From Achromobacter deleyi (lineage in GTDB: Bacteria > Pseudomonadota > Gammaproteobacteria > Burkholderiales > Burkholderiaceae_B), in NCBI RefSeq assembly GCF_902859705.1, contig NZ_CADIJO010000001.1, positions 124,001 through 188,000 on the forward strand: a DNA stretch of 64,000 nt. The letters are read 5' to 3'. Below are positions 41,682 to 50,100 of this stretch, piece after piece. The position numbers and the translations under genes were made by a program. Every line of letters begins with the position of its first letter. Position 1 is the first letter of the stretch. The notes under the pieces are model-generated. The model had not been told where the DNA came from, made no database searches, and worked only from the letters and a program-made list of their open reading frames with translations.

Positions 41682-42196
41682 AGATGACCCGAACAAGCCC
41701 GCCGGCACCGGTGGCGCCCGAACTGGACGCCGTGGCAAGCGCCCATGCCGCCACCGATCAGCCGCAGGCGGTATTCGCCGCCGTCGACCGCGCGCTGGCC
41801 GCGCAGATCGGCCACCGGCTGTTCACCATCCTGGCCTACGACCCCGACACATCGCTGGCGACGCGCCTGTATTCCAACCTGCCGGACGCGTACCCGGCCG
41901 GCGGCAGCAAGACCGTGGCGCAGGGGCCGTGGACCGAAGCGGTGCTGGATCGTGGCGAAGCCTATATCGGGCAGACGCTGGACGACCTGCGGCAGGTGTT
42001 TTCGGACCACGCGCTGATCGATTCCCTGGGCTGCCAGAGCGTGCTGAATATGCCGATCCGTTGGCGCGGCCGCACGCTCGGATCACTGAACCTGCTGCAC
42101 GCGGCCCATTGGTACGGCCCCGCCGACGCTGCCGCGTGCCGCCCGTATGCGCAACTGGCGCTGCCGGCGGTGCTGCCGGCATTACTCACCCTTTGA
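41678..42196 (+). CDS. Stand-alone GAF-domain protein
   Basis: 172 aa, essentially a single GAF domain (about 30-165; FAAVDRALAAQIGHRLFTIL, RLYSNLPDAYPAGGSK, YIGQTLDDLRQVFSDHALI, GCQSVLNMPIRWRGRTLGSL, NLLHAAHWYG). No attached kinase or HTH effector. GAF domains bind small ligands or nucleotides. It starts within the transporter stop (ATGA overlap) and ends 13 nt before the amidohydrolase, so it is co-expressed with both and may be an accessory or substrate-binding subunit. No known name fits. Confidence 0.85.
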   Translation: MKMTRTSPPAPVAPELDAVASAHAATDQPQAVFAAVDRALAAQIGHRLFTILAYDPDTSLATRLYSNLPDAYPAGGSKTVAQGPWTEAVLDRGEAYIGQTLDDLRQVFSDHALIDSLGCQSVLNMPIRWRGRTLGSLNLLHAAHWYGPADAAACRPYAQLALPAVLPALLTL

Positions 42197-42209
42197 TCGC
42201 GGGAACATC

Positions 42210-43463
42210 ATGCAAACCCTATTGTTCAAGAACGCCGCATTGCTCGACCCGGCCCGGGCCGAATTGCAGGGCGATCACGACGTGCTGGTGGAAGACGGCC
42301 TCATCAAGGAAGTGTCCGACCGACCCTTGCAGGCCGCCTCGGCGCGGGTGATCGACCTGAAGGGCAAGACCCTGATGCCCGGCCTGATCGATCTGCACGT
42401 GCATGTGATCGCAGTGGAACTGAACCTGGCGCAGCAGGTGTACATGCCCAACGTGCTGGTCACGTTCCGGTCGGCGCCGATCCTGCGCGGCATGTTGCGG
42501 CGCGGCTTCACGACGGTGCGCGATGCCGGCGGCGCCGGCCACGCGTTCAAGCAGGCGGTCGAACTGGGGCTGGTGCAGGGGCCGCGGCTGTTCGTATCCG
42601 GCCGTGCGCTCAGTCAGACCGGCGGCCATGGCGACATGCGGGCCCGCAGCGATTTCCTGAACGACGATTCGCCGTGCCCGTGCTGCGTGCGGGTGGGGGC
42701 GTTGGCGCGGGTGGCGGACGGGGTGGACGCCGTGCGCCGCGCCGTGCGCCAGGAACTGCAGATGGGCGCGGACCAGATCAAGATCATGGCATCGGGCGGG
42801 GTGGCCTCGCCGACCGACCCGGTGGGCGCCTGGGGCTATTCCGAAGACGAGATCCGCGCCATCGTGGCCGAGGCGCGCGGCCGCCAGACCTATGTGCTGG
42901 CCCATGCCTACACCGCCGAAGCCATCGCCCGCGCGGTGCGTTGCGGCGTGCGCACCATCGAGCACGGCAACCTGGTCGATGCCGAAACGGCACGGTTGAT
43001 GGCGCAGAGCCAGGCTTACGCGGTGCCGACGCTGGTGACCTACGAAGCGCTGGCCACCGAGGGCGGCGACTTCGGCCTGCCGCCGGAAAGCGTGGCCAAG
43101 ATTTCGCAGGTGCGCGATGCGGGGCTGCGCTCGCTGGAGATCTACCGCGATGCGGGCGTGAAGATGGGCTACGGCAGCGACCTGCTGGGGCCGTCGCAGC
43201 GCTTGCAGAGCGACGAATTCCGCCTGCGCGCCGAGGTGTTGGGGGCGCAGGCAGTGATCGCCAGCGCGACGCAGGTGGGCGCCGAGGTGCTGGGCATGCA
43301 GGGCAAGCTGGGCTGCATCGCGCCGGGGGCCATGGCCGACCTGCTGGTGGTCGACGGCGATCCGCTGCGCGACGTGTCGTGCCTGTTGGGCCAGGGCGAA
43401 CGGATTCCGCTGGTGGTGCAGGGCGGCAAGGTGCAGTTCGACGACCTGCGCCTGGCGGCCTGA
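42210..43463 (+). CDS. Amidohydrolase, Xaa-Pro/Xaa-Arg dipeptidase-like
   Basis: 417 aa, cytoplasmic metallohydrolase. Metal ligands are visible in order: HVHV near 62-64, carboxylated-Lys region QIKIMASGG near 190, AHAYT His near 232, EHGNLVD His near 251, GSDLLG Asp near 322. The N-terminal beta-sandwich (NAALLDPARAELQGDHDVLV) and C-terminal GKLGCIAPGAMADLLVVDGDPLRDV complete the fold. The pattern matches the Sgx9260/ochratoxinase-like amidohydrolases that cleave N-acyl amino acids or dipeptides. It is the last gene of the operon with MFS and GAF genes and under the LysR regulator. Confidence 0.88.
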   Translation: MQTLLFKNAALLDPARAELQGDHDVLVEDGLIKEVSDRPLQAASARVIDLKGKTLMPGLIDLHVHVIAVELNLAQQVYMPNVLVTFRSAPILRGMLRRGFTTVRDAGGAGHAFKQAVELGLVQGPRLFVSGRALSQTGGHGDMRARSDFLNDDSPCPCCVRVGALARVADGVDAVRRAVRQELQMGADQIKIMASGGVASPTDPVGAWGYSEDEIRAIVAEARGRQTYVLAHAYTAEAIARAVRCGVRTIEHGNLVDAETARLMAQSQAYAVPTLVTYEALATEGGDFGLPPESVAKISQVRDAGLRSLEIYRDAGVKMGYGSDLLGPSQRLQSDEFRLRAEVLGAQAVIASATQVGAEVLGMQGKLGCIAPGAMADLLVVDGDPLRDVSCLLGQGERIPLVVQGGKVQFDDLRLAA

Positions 43464-43515
43464 AGCGGCAGAGACCCGCCGCACCCGCCCGTGGCGCATC
43501 GGCGGGCGGAGGCGG

Positions 43516-44280
43516 TCAGCCGCGGTTGATAGACACCCCGCCATCCACCAGCAACGCCGTGCCCGTCGTGAAGCTGGATGCGTCCGACGCGAGGTACAGC
43601 GCCGACCGCGCGATTTCGGCGGGCGTGGCCAGCCGTTTGAGCGCGTGCAGGCTTTCGACATAGTGGCGCGCTTCGGGCGTATTCATCGAGGCGCGGCCCA
43701 TGGGCGTATCGGTGCCGCCGGGCAGCAGGGCATTGGCGCGGATGCCCTGCGCGCCATATTCCGCCGCAATGACCTGCGTCAGCCCGATCACGCCGGCCTT
43801 GCTGGCCGCATAGGCCCCCATGCCGGGAAAGCCGGCCGTGTGGCCGACGAACGTGGACGTGAAGATCAATGAGCCGCCGCCGCGTTCGAGCAGGGCGGGA
43901 ATCTGGTGGCGCGCGCCGAGAAAGGCGCTGGTGAGGTTGGTGTCCAGGATCTCGTGCCAGGCGTCGGCCGAGACCTTGTGCACAGGCGTCGCGTCGCCGG
44001 TCATGCCGGCATTGTTGAAGGCGATATCGAGTCCGCCGAAGCGGTCCAGGGCGGTGGCCACCGCGGCTTGTGCCAGTGCATCGTCGCGCACGTCGCCGGC
44101 CAGCGCCGCGGCATGCGTGCCCATGGCTTCGATGTCGGCCACCAGCTTGTCCAGTTCGGCTTGCCGCCGCGCCACCAGCACGAGCCGCGCGCCTTCGCGC
44201 GCAAACAGCTTTGCCGTTTCATAGCCGATTCCGGAACTGGCGCCCGTGATGATGGCAACTTTGCCAGCCAATTGATGCAT
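43516..44280 (-). CDS. Short-chain dehydrogenase/reductase
   Basis: 254 aa classical SDR. The coenzyme motif TGASSGIG (about 12-19), acid site DVRDD, NNAG, and catalytic STFVGHTAGFPGMGAYAASK (Ser/Tyr/Lys) are all present; the C-terminal ASSFTTGTALLVDGGVSINRG is the usual end. NAD(P)-dependent oxidation or reduction of an alcohol/ketone; substrate unknown. AAGGA lies 6 nt before the ATG. Convergent with the amidohydrolase operon; 118 nt separate it from the LysE gene. Confidence 0.9.
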   Translation of the reverse strand: MHQLAGKVAIITGASSGIGYETAKLFAREGARLVLVARRQAELDKLVADIEAMGTHAAALAGDVRDDALAQAAVATALDRFGGLDIAFNNAGMTGDATPVHKVSADAWHEILDTNLTSAFLGARHQIPALLERGGGSLIFTSTFVGHTAGFPGMGAYAASKAGVIGLTQVIAAEYGAQGIRANALLPGGTDTPMGRASMNTPEARHYVESLHALKRLATPAEIARSALYLASDASSFTTGTALLVDGGVSINRG

Positions 44281-44398
44281 GATCGATCCTTGAGGGAGGT
44301 TGACCCCGGAACGATAGGCATCGCCGCGCGCGCGGGCTATCCGGTTCTTGCGCTTGCCGGCGCTTTCGCGGCCCGTTCTGGCGCCTGGCGTCTTGGGC

Positions 44399-44998
44399 CT
44401 ACTTGAAGACCGACCAGGCCACCGTGACCGAAAACGCGCCCAGCACGATCGAGGCCGCACGCTGCATCCGGGCCGGGTCGATTTCCTTGAGCCGCTCGCC
44501 GCCCAGCATGGCGCCGAACAGCACCCAGCCCAGGCCGATGGGGACCAGCAGCATGGAGAACACGGCCATGCAGATGGCATAGCCGCTCAAGCTGGTGAAC
44601 GCCGCCGCGGGAAAGATCGTGCTGGCGAACAGGATGCCCTTGGGATTGAGCAAGGTGGCTGTGAACAGGGTGCGCAGGCCGATGACCTGTTGCGCGGCCG
44701 ATGGCACGGCACGCGCCGCGTGCCACATGCGCCAGGCCAGCCAGGCGATGTACACGCTGCTGGCGATGCGCACTGCCGTCGGTAGCCACGGCACGATCTG
44801 TGCGGCCTGGCCCAGAAAGCGTCCCCAGACCGTGATCGACACCAGATAGCCGGCCAATTCGGCACCTGTCAGCCGGGCCGAACGGGCAAAGCCTTGACGC
44901 AGGCCGGCCGCGGCCAACAGGGTATTGGTGGGGCCGGGCATGGCCAGCACCAAAGCGATGCCGGCCACGAAAAGGCTGAGTGCCGAGACTGAAAACAT
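44399..44998 (-). CDS. LysE/RhtB-family amino-acid exporter
   Basis: 199 aa, five to six membrane helices. The family opening LVLAMPGPTNTLLAAAGLRQG and the motif LLNPKGILFASTIFPA are typical. The family exports lysine, arginine, threonine, homoserine or cysteine-related amino acids; which one is open here. Starts at the ATG 44998 (MFSVSALS); stands alone on the minus strand next to the SDR gene. Confidence 0.88.
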   Translation of the reverse strand: MFSVSALSLFVAGIALVLAMPGPTNTLLAAAGLRQGFARSARLTGAELAGYLVSITVWGRFLGQAAQIVPWLPTAVRIASSVYIAWLAWRMWHAARAVPSAAQQVIGLRTLFTATLLNPKGILFASTIFPAAAFTSLSGYAICMAVFSMLLVPIGLGWVLFGAMLGGERLKEIDPARMQRAASIVLGAFSVTVAWSVFK

Positions 44999-45179
44999 GG
45001 GGCGATAAGGGAAGGGGCAACGGGCCGTCTTGTAGCACGCGCGCCAAGGCGGCGGCAACTGCGGGACTGGCGCGAGAAGGCGGTCGCAAGAGGGCAGCCG
45101 AGACAGGACCGTCGCAAGAGGACAGCCCCGGCCGCTCGTGCCAAAATCGGGTCTTCGTCTCCAGGACCAGGAAAATGCC

Positions 45180-45530
45180 ATGCCGATCGGGTCGTGCCGC
45201 GCCTTGGGCGCATGCGTGATGGCGCTGTCGCTGCTTGCCGCCTGCGGCAAGAAAGTGGAGTATCCGGCCGAGGTGCAGCGCGCCACCTATGGGTCCTGCG
45301 TGCAGGCCTTCAAGGCCAAGGCGCCCGCGGACCTGGGCAATGTCGATGCGAAGGCCAAGGGCTATTGCCAATGCGTGCTGGACGGCCTGCAGGACAAGGT
45401 GCCGCTGCAGGATTTCCAGCGCTACGAACAGCTGCTGATCAGCGCCGGCCCCGCCGCCGAGCGCGAGCGGCTGGAAAAGGCGGTGGTAGCGGTGGCCGAC
45501 GTCTGCCTGAAGCGGCTGCCGACGTTCTGA
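45180..45530 (+). CDS. Small lipoprotein of unknown function
   Basis: 116 aa with a lipoprotein signal (RALGACVMALSLLAACGKK, lipobox LLAAC). The mature part has cysteine pairs (YGSCVQAF, KGYCQCVLDGLQ, ADVCLKRL) that suggest two disulfides. The ATG at 45180 was preferred to the 45138 frame start since AGGA precedes it and the signal begins there. Monocistronic; no close family recognised. Confidence 0.75.
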   Translation: MPIGSCRALGACVMALSLLAACGKKVEYPAEVQRATYGSCVQAFKAKAPADLGNVDAKAKGYCQCVLDGLQDKVPLQDFQRYEQLLISAGPAAERERLEKAVVAVADVCLKRLPTF

Positions 45531-45551
45531 CGCGCTCGCGTCGCAGACTGG

Positions 45552-46001
45552 CTAGCGCGCCAGTTTCATGGAAACGTCGGTATGGGTGCCACGGTCGAGG
45601 TCGGCGCCCAGCGGCATGCTGCATTCGGGCAGCGTGAGCAGTTCGCGGCCGATTTCACCGGCTTCGATGCGACGCGCAATGTCGTCCAGCAGCAGGGTGC
45701 GCGTGGCGAAGCCCTGGCCCTGCAGGTTCCGGGCATTCAAGCGGTACGCCAGATTGGGCTCGCTGCCCTTCATGATGCCCAGGTCGAGAATCTGCCCATG
45801 TTCATTGCGGATCAGCAGATGGTCGGGGCGCGCGTAGATGCGGTAGATGCGCCAGGGCGATGAGATCGCAGCGTGGCTGGGCCGGGCATCCGCGTGCGAT
45901 GCGTTGCGTGGCGTTCCACCCGGCGGCGGGCTTGAGGCGCTGGGCAGCAGTTTGACGCAGGCGTTGGCGAAGCGCGCGACGGAACGCCTGAAGGCGCTCA
46001 T
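45552..46001 (-). CDS. Hypothetical protein coupled to a 39-aa peptide gene
   Basis: 149 aa from the ATG at 46001. The N-terminal third is basic and serine/proline-rich; the C-terminal half is ordered (WRIYRIYARPDHLLIRNEHG, LRGLIMKG-like LDLGIMKG, RTLLLDDIARRIEAGEIGRE). The stop of the short upstream gene overlaps this ATG (ATGA), so translation is coupled. No signal or membrane segment. Family not recognised. An in-frame TTG at 46163 would add 54 low-complexity residues and is rejected. Confidence 0.65.
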   Translation of the reverse strand: MSAFRRSVARFANACVKLLPSASSPPPGGTPRNASHADARPSHAAISSPWRIYRIYARPDHLLIRNEHGQILDLGIMKGSEPNLAYRLNARNLQGQGFATRTLLLDDIARRIEAGEIGRELLTLPECSMPLGADLDRGTHTDVSMKLAR

Positions 46002-46117
46002 GTGAGCGCTGCCGGTAGCGCGCGGACGGGGCGAGGGAAGTCGTAAAGAGGGAAGTCGTAATAAGAGGGCGTCGAAAACTGCGAATCGTGCGAGTGCTGC
46101 TGCGGCTGCTTGTTCAT
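45998..46117 (-). CDS. 39-aa small protein, translationally coupled
   Basis: Frame from an ATG at 46117 with a good AGGAG 7 nt upstream; the stop overlaps the next gene by ATGA. The peptide is rich in Gln, His, Ser and Pro and contains the repeat SYYDFPLYDFPRP. The Shine-Dalgarno and the overlap make it very likely translated, either as a leader controlling the 149-aa gene or as a peptide in its own right. No family recognised. Confidence 0.6.
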   Translation of the reverse strand: MNKQPQQHSHDSQFSTPSYYDFPLYDFPRPVRALPAALT

Positions 46118-46222
46118 GGCCGTGCTCCTGTGCATGGCGATGCGGCGAGGGACGCGCGTTCAAGCACCATTCTTTGCAGGATACGCGCTTTGCCGCGGGG
46201 CCGTATGAAAAAGCCCCGGGTG

Positions 46223-46259
46223 TAACGCATAAAGACGATTTAACGCATGAATAACGTGA
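46223..46259. repeat. Short direct repeats upstream of the cold-shock gene
   Basis: TAACGCAT occurs at 46223-46230 and 46241-46248, with a degenerate third copy (TAACGTGA) at 46252. They lie about 100 nt ahead of the promoter TTGACA and could be a regulator-binding array. Otherwise the 46118-46508 gap has no gene I can support. Confidence 0.3.
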
Positions 46260-46346
46260 TTTCTTCGGGATATAAGGCCGCTTTTGCGCGAAAAGCAGGC
46301 AATAGATGCGACCAGATTCAATAAGGGTGGTAATTGGAAACGCCGA

Positions 46347-46376
46347 TTGACATTAGTTGCCCCTGCACCCATAGTG
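46347..46376 (+). promoter_or_regulatory. Probable promoter of the cold-shock gene
   Basis: A perfect -35 TTGACA (46347-46352) and a -10-like ATAGTG at 18-nt spacing lie 130 nt before the ATG. A long untranslated leader of about 130 nt, as in cspA genes, would result. Confidence 0.5.
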
Positions 46377-46508
46377 GACTTGAAGCTTTTCGAGCATCGT
46401 GATTTTCGTCCGGTCTTGCTCCCCCACTGCGGGGCGCTTCATTGTTCGCAGTCCTTTCCTTGACAGGCTCAATTCGCGGGCGCTGCCCGCTATTTAAAGG
46501 AATGGATT

Positions 46509-46712
46509 ATGGAAACCGGAATCGTCAAATGGTTCAACGACGCCAAAGGCTTTGGCTTCATCATGCCCGAGAACGGCGGCAAGGATTTGTTTGCCCACTT
46601 CTCGGAAATCGTGAGCGACGGCCACAAGGTGCTGCTTGAAAACCAGCGCGTCAGCTACGTTACGGCCCAGGGCGCCAAAGGCCCCCACGCCACGCAAATC
46701 CGCACCTTGTGA
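46509..46712 (+). CDS. Cold-shock protein (CspA family)
   Basis: 67 aa cold-shock domain, an OB-fold that binds single-stranded RNA/DNA as an RNA chaperone. The RNP1 motif KGFGFI and RNP2-like LFAHF are present, and TGIVKWFND opens the fold. RNP2 reads LFAHFSEI instead of the common VFVHFSAI. AAGGA lies 8 nt before the ATG. It has a long 5' leader and its own terminator 3 nt downstream, as is usual for csp genes. Confidence 0.95.
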   Translation: METGIVKWFNDAKGFGFIMPENGGKDLFAHFSEIVSDGHKVLLENQRVSYVTAQGAKGPHATQIRTL

Positions 46713-46715
46713 ATG

Positions 46716-46735
46716 AAGGCCCCTTGGGGCCTTTT
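46716..46735 (+). terminator. Intrinsic terminator of the cold-shock gene
   Basis: AAGGCCCC and GGGGCCTT form an 8-bp stem with a TT loop, followed by TTTT. It begins 4 nt after the stop codon, which argues against a start at 46713 for the next gene. Confidence 0.85.
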
Positions 46736-46754
46736 GATCAATGACGGGAGGCTT

Positions 46755-47012
46755 ATGCTTCACAACAACATGGTTTACAAGGGTTACCGCCTGACTGCCG
46801 CAGTGTCGCGCATTTCGGTAGGCGGTTCGAGCCGGCCTGCTTTCACTGCCACCGTGGCCGTGGAACTCGCGGGTGATCAGGATCGTCTTGGCGAACCCTA
46901 TGTCGTGCCGCTGTTCGCATCGGGCGGCTTCGTGTCCAGCCCGGGCATGGCGGTGGACGCCGCAATCAATCATGGCCGCACCGTGGTCGACGCGCATGCC
47001 AGACCGGTATGA
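46755..47012 (+). CDS. Conserved hypothetical protein downstream of the cold-shock gene
   Basis: 85 aa from the ATG at 46755, which is preceded by GGGAGG; an earlier in-frame ATG at 46713 lies inside the csp terminator and is rejected. The strand-rich sequence (VYKGYRLTAAVSRISVGGSS, ATVAVELAGDQDRLGEPYVV, AVDAAINHGRTVVDAHARPV) has no signal or membrane segment. Proteins like this sit beside cold-shock genes in Burkholderiales; function unknown. The terminator at 47073 ends the unit. Confidence 0.75.
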   Translation: MLHNNMVYKGYRLTAAVSRISVGGSSRPAFTATVAVELAGDQDRLGEPYVVPLFASGGFVSSPGMAVDAAINHGRTVVDAHARPV

Positions 47013-47072
47013 ACGCTAGCGCCGGCGCTGCGCCACCCAGGCGCATGCGCATTGCGGCAACCCAAACAACAT

Positions 47073-47108
47073 GGCCGCCCAGGGCAACCGGGCGGCCTTC
47101 TTGTTTTT
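47073..47108 (+). terminator. Intrinsic terminator of the 46755 gene
   Basis: GGCCGCCC and GGGCGGCC pair around a 9-nt loop and are followed by TTCTTGTTTTT. It lies 60 nt after the stop codon and separates this unit from the convergent giant gene. Confidence 0.85.
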
Positions 47109-47130
47109 CAGGCCGGGTGCGGCCCCTGGC

Positions 47131-50100
47131 CTACAGACCGAACGCCTGCCTTTCCTCGCTGCTCAGCTTGGCCAGCTGGGCGGGGGTCAACGCGCCGTCC
47201 CCGACCACTTGCACCATGTTGTTGGGGCGGTAGGACGACACCTCTTGCGCAGCGCCTGCCGGCGCCTGCGGCGTGCTGCCGGCAACCGGTTCCGCGCCGT
47301 AGCCCAGGATCTGCACGTTGATGATGGACGGCTGATTCTGGCGCGCCTGGTTCTGGCTGCGCTGGGCCGAATCCTGCGCCGCGTTGACGGCAGTGGTCGC
47401 GGCGCTGCTGGCCGAGGTGAGCGCGCCCGTGTTCACGGCAGCGGTGACGGGGATGCCGGTGCTTTCGCCCTTGGCCTTGATGTTGGCGGCGTTCAGTACC
47501 GTCTGCGCGGCGATGTTGACGTTGCCCGACACGCGAATGCCAGCCTCGCCTGCATCGATGGTGCCCAGCGGCGCATACAGGTCGACGTCGCCGGCCGGCA
47601 CTTCGGCCAGCGGCGCCAGCGTGGCGATGCCGGCGCCGGTGGCGGGGGCCGCGGGAGACAGGCTGATGTTGCCCACGCCGTCGTAGCGCCGGAAGGGCGG
47701 GGTGTAGACCACGGTGGTCTTCGAGCCGCGGCCGGCGTTGATGTCGCCTTGCGCCGACCAGGCCAGGATGCTGCCTCCGAAGGTCGTCATGACGCGGCTC
47801 TGGCCCAGCAGGATGCTGTCGCGGGCGTAGAAATCGATACCGCCGCGACCCTGCGTGACCACGCCAGCCGTGGATGGCGGCGCCGCACCCTCGATGCCAT
47901 AGACCTGCGCGCCGCCGGGCGTGAGCACCTGGATGTCGCCGCCGTTGCGGGTCTGCACGCCCGCGCCGCCGTACATGGTGATGCTGCCGTCGTAGCTGTC
48001 CTGGTGCGGGAACAACGCCGCAATGGCCTGGCGGCCGCGCAGGTAGCTGCCCAGGCGCGGGCTGGCCTTGTCGTTGTATTCACGGCCTCCCGCACGCAGT
48101 TCGGCGAAATAGACCAGGCGCGCGAAGATGCGTTGCTGTTCGGGGGCCAGCGCGTCGAAGAAGGCGCGTGCATCGGCCGTGCTGCCGGCAAAGCCGTAGG
48201 TCTGCGTCAGCCACAGCAGCAGTTCGTTTTCGTAGGTCTTGAAGGGCACGCCCTGGTCCGTCAGCGGACGGGCCGGATCGGCTACGTGGTCAGTGTCCAG
48301 ATAGCGGCGCAGGAAGCCGGCGTAGTCGGCGCCCTGGGCGCTCAGGCCCGCTTGCAGGGCGATGCTGGCGCCGGGACGCAGGTCGCCCGGGACGACGGGG
48401 CCCAGGCTGGTGGCGGCGGCCTTGTCTGCCATCAGGATGTTGCGGCCGGCGCTGATTTCCAGCGTGCCGGGGCCGGCGACGGTGAAATTGCTTTCGATGA
48501 TGTCGCGGCCGGCGCGTACCAGCGAGATGTCGCGCGGATCGCCGTGGACGAACAGGTTGTTGTTGTAGGTGAAGGTGAGGGGGTACATCGTCCAGTCCAT
48601 GGATCCTACCGGGCTGCCGCTGCCGACGATATCGCGTCCGGCGAGCATGCGTACCGGGCCGCCGCCGGAATACCACTGCTTGCCAGTGAGGGTGTTGGGG
48701 CTGCCGAAGCGGATGAGGCGGCCGCTGGTGACGCCGACCAGGTCGCCGTCCATCGCATAGAAGCGCGACGGTTCGGTCTGACCGGTGGTGGCCGCGGAGC
48801 CCGGTCCAAAGGCGAACAGGACAAGGTCGCCGTAGGCGCCGTCCCGCGACAGCGTGGTGGGCCCCCAGAGAATGGCGCTGCTGTTCGGGTCAGGCACCTT
48901 GCCTACGAACGCAGGTTTGAAGATGGAGGCCACGGAGTCCGGCGAGGCGCTGCTGCGTCCGACCGGCGCGTCGCCACCGTAGATGGATTGACCTGCCAGC
49001 AGATCCAGGCGCGCCGCGTGGCCCGGCGCCAGTGTGAAAGCCGTCTTGTAGTAGATGCTGCCGTTGGCCGCGACGGCCGACAGTTGCGACGGGTAGGTGA
49101 TGACGGTGTCGTAGCCGGGCGTGCGTGGTGCAACCGGCGCCACGTTGCCGCCCGCCGAGAACACGTCCACCGCGCTGTTGGCGGTCCAGAGCGAGAACCA
49201 GGATTGCGAGCCATGGATGCCCGGCGTGCCGTCGGCCTGAAGGTAGGGCATGGACACGGGCACGAGGACGCGGCCAGGGTCGTCCGCGGCGCCGATGGCC
49301 AGGTCGCGCAGGCTGTCGATGCGGAATGCGCTGTCTCCCACATTCAGGACCGGGGCGCCGGACGGCGTGGCGTCGGCGGCCTGGAAGCGGTCCAGGCCGC
49401 GCACGTCGCGCGCGGCCAGAACGTTGTAGAGCGGATCCAGGCGGCCCAGCGACGCGGCGCGCAGCAAGGTCTGGCCACGCAGGTTGGTGACCGCGCCTGG
49501 GGACTCGAACATGATGGGCAGCGCAGGATTCAGTTGGCCGCCGACGCGCAGGTCGATGTCGCCGCCGCCGGTCAGCGCCAGGCTGCCGTCGGCCAGCACG
49601 CGGCCCGTGCTGCCCACTGCCAGCACCAGTGACTGGCTGCGGCCATTGATCTGGCGTTCGGTGAATGCCAGGGCGTGCGACAGTTGCAGGCCGGCGTTGC
49701 CGCCGACATCCACGCTGAGGTTGCCGCCGCCCAGGGTGCCGAAGCCGGTGAAGCCGATCAGTTCATCGCCTTGCTGGCCATCGTTGAGGGAAGCGTAGGT
49801 ACCGAAGCTGATCCACCAGGCAGTGGGTCGCTTCTGCCCGATGGGTGCATCGCCGGAGCCCTGGCGCCAGAGCCAGTTGCCCACGTCGGCGCTGTTGTAG
49901 GCGACGGAGGTGTCTACCGGCCGCCCGTAGGAGCCCTGGGGGCGGGCGATGGTGTCGCCGATCAGGTTGGCGCCGGCGCGGATGGTGAGATTGCCACCGC
50001 CGTCGGGATACCAGGCGCGGTAGACGCTTTGGGGGCCACCGTCGACGAAGGCGTCGAAGGCCTGGTTGGCGTCAGCCAGCACGCGGCCGCCGGGGCCGGC

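Noticed and set aside
46196-46218. CGGGGC...GCCCCG hairpin as a terminator
   Set aside because: Its T-run sits in the loop on the minus strand and there is no T-tract after the stem on either strand.
46160-46372. 70-codon minus-strand frame in the cold-shock upstream region
   Set aside because: It overlaps the TTGACA promoter and direct repeats, and no Shine-Dalgarno precedes its start.
46713-46754. ATG at 46713 as start of the gene after the cold-shock gene
   Set aside because: It lies in the csp terminator hairpin; GGGAGG in front of 46755 fits better.
47071-49632. 853-codon plus-strand open frame over the 3' end of the exoprotein gene
   Set aside because: Same antisense effect; it also runs through the terminator at 47073 and has no ribosome-binding site.
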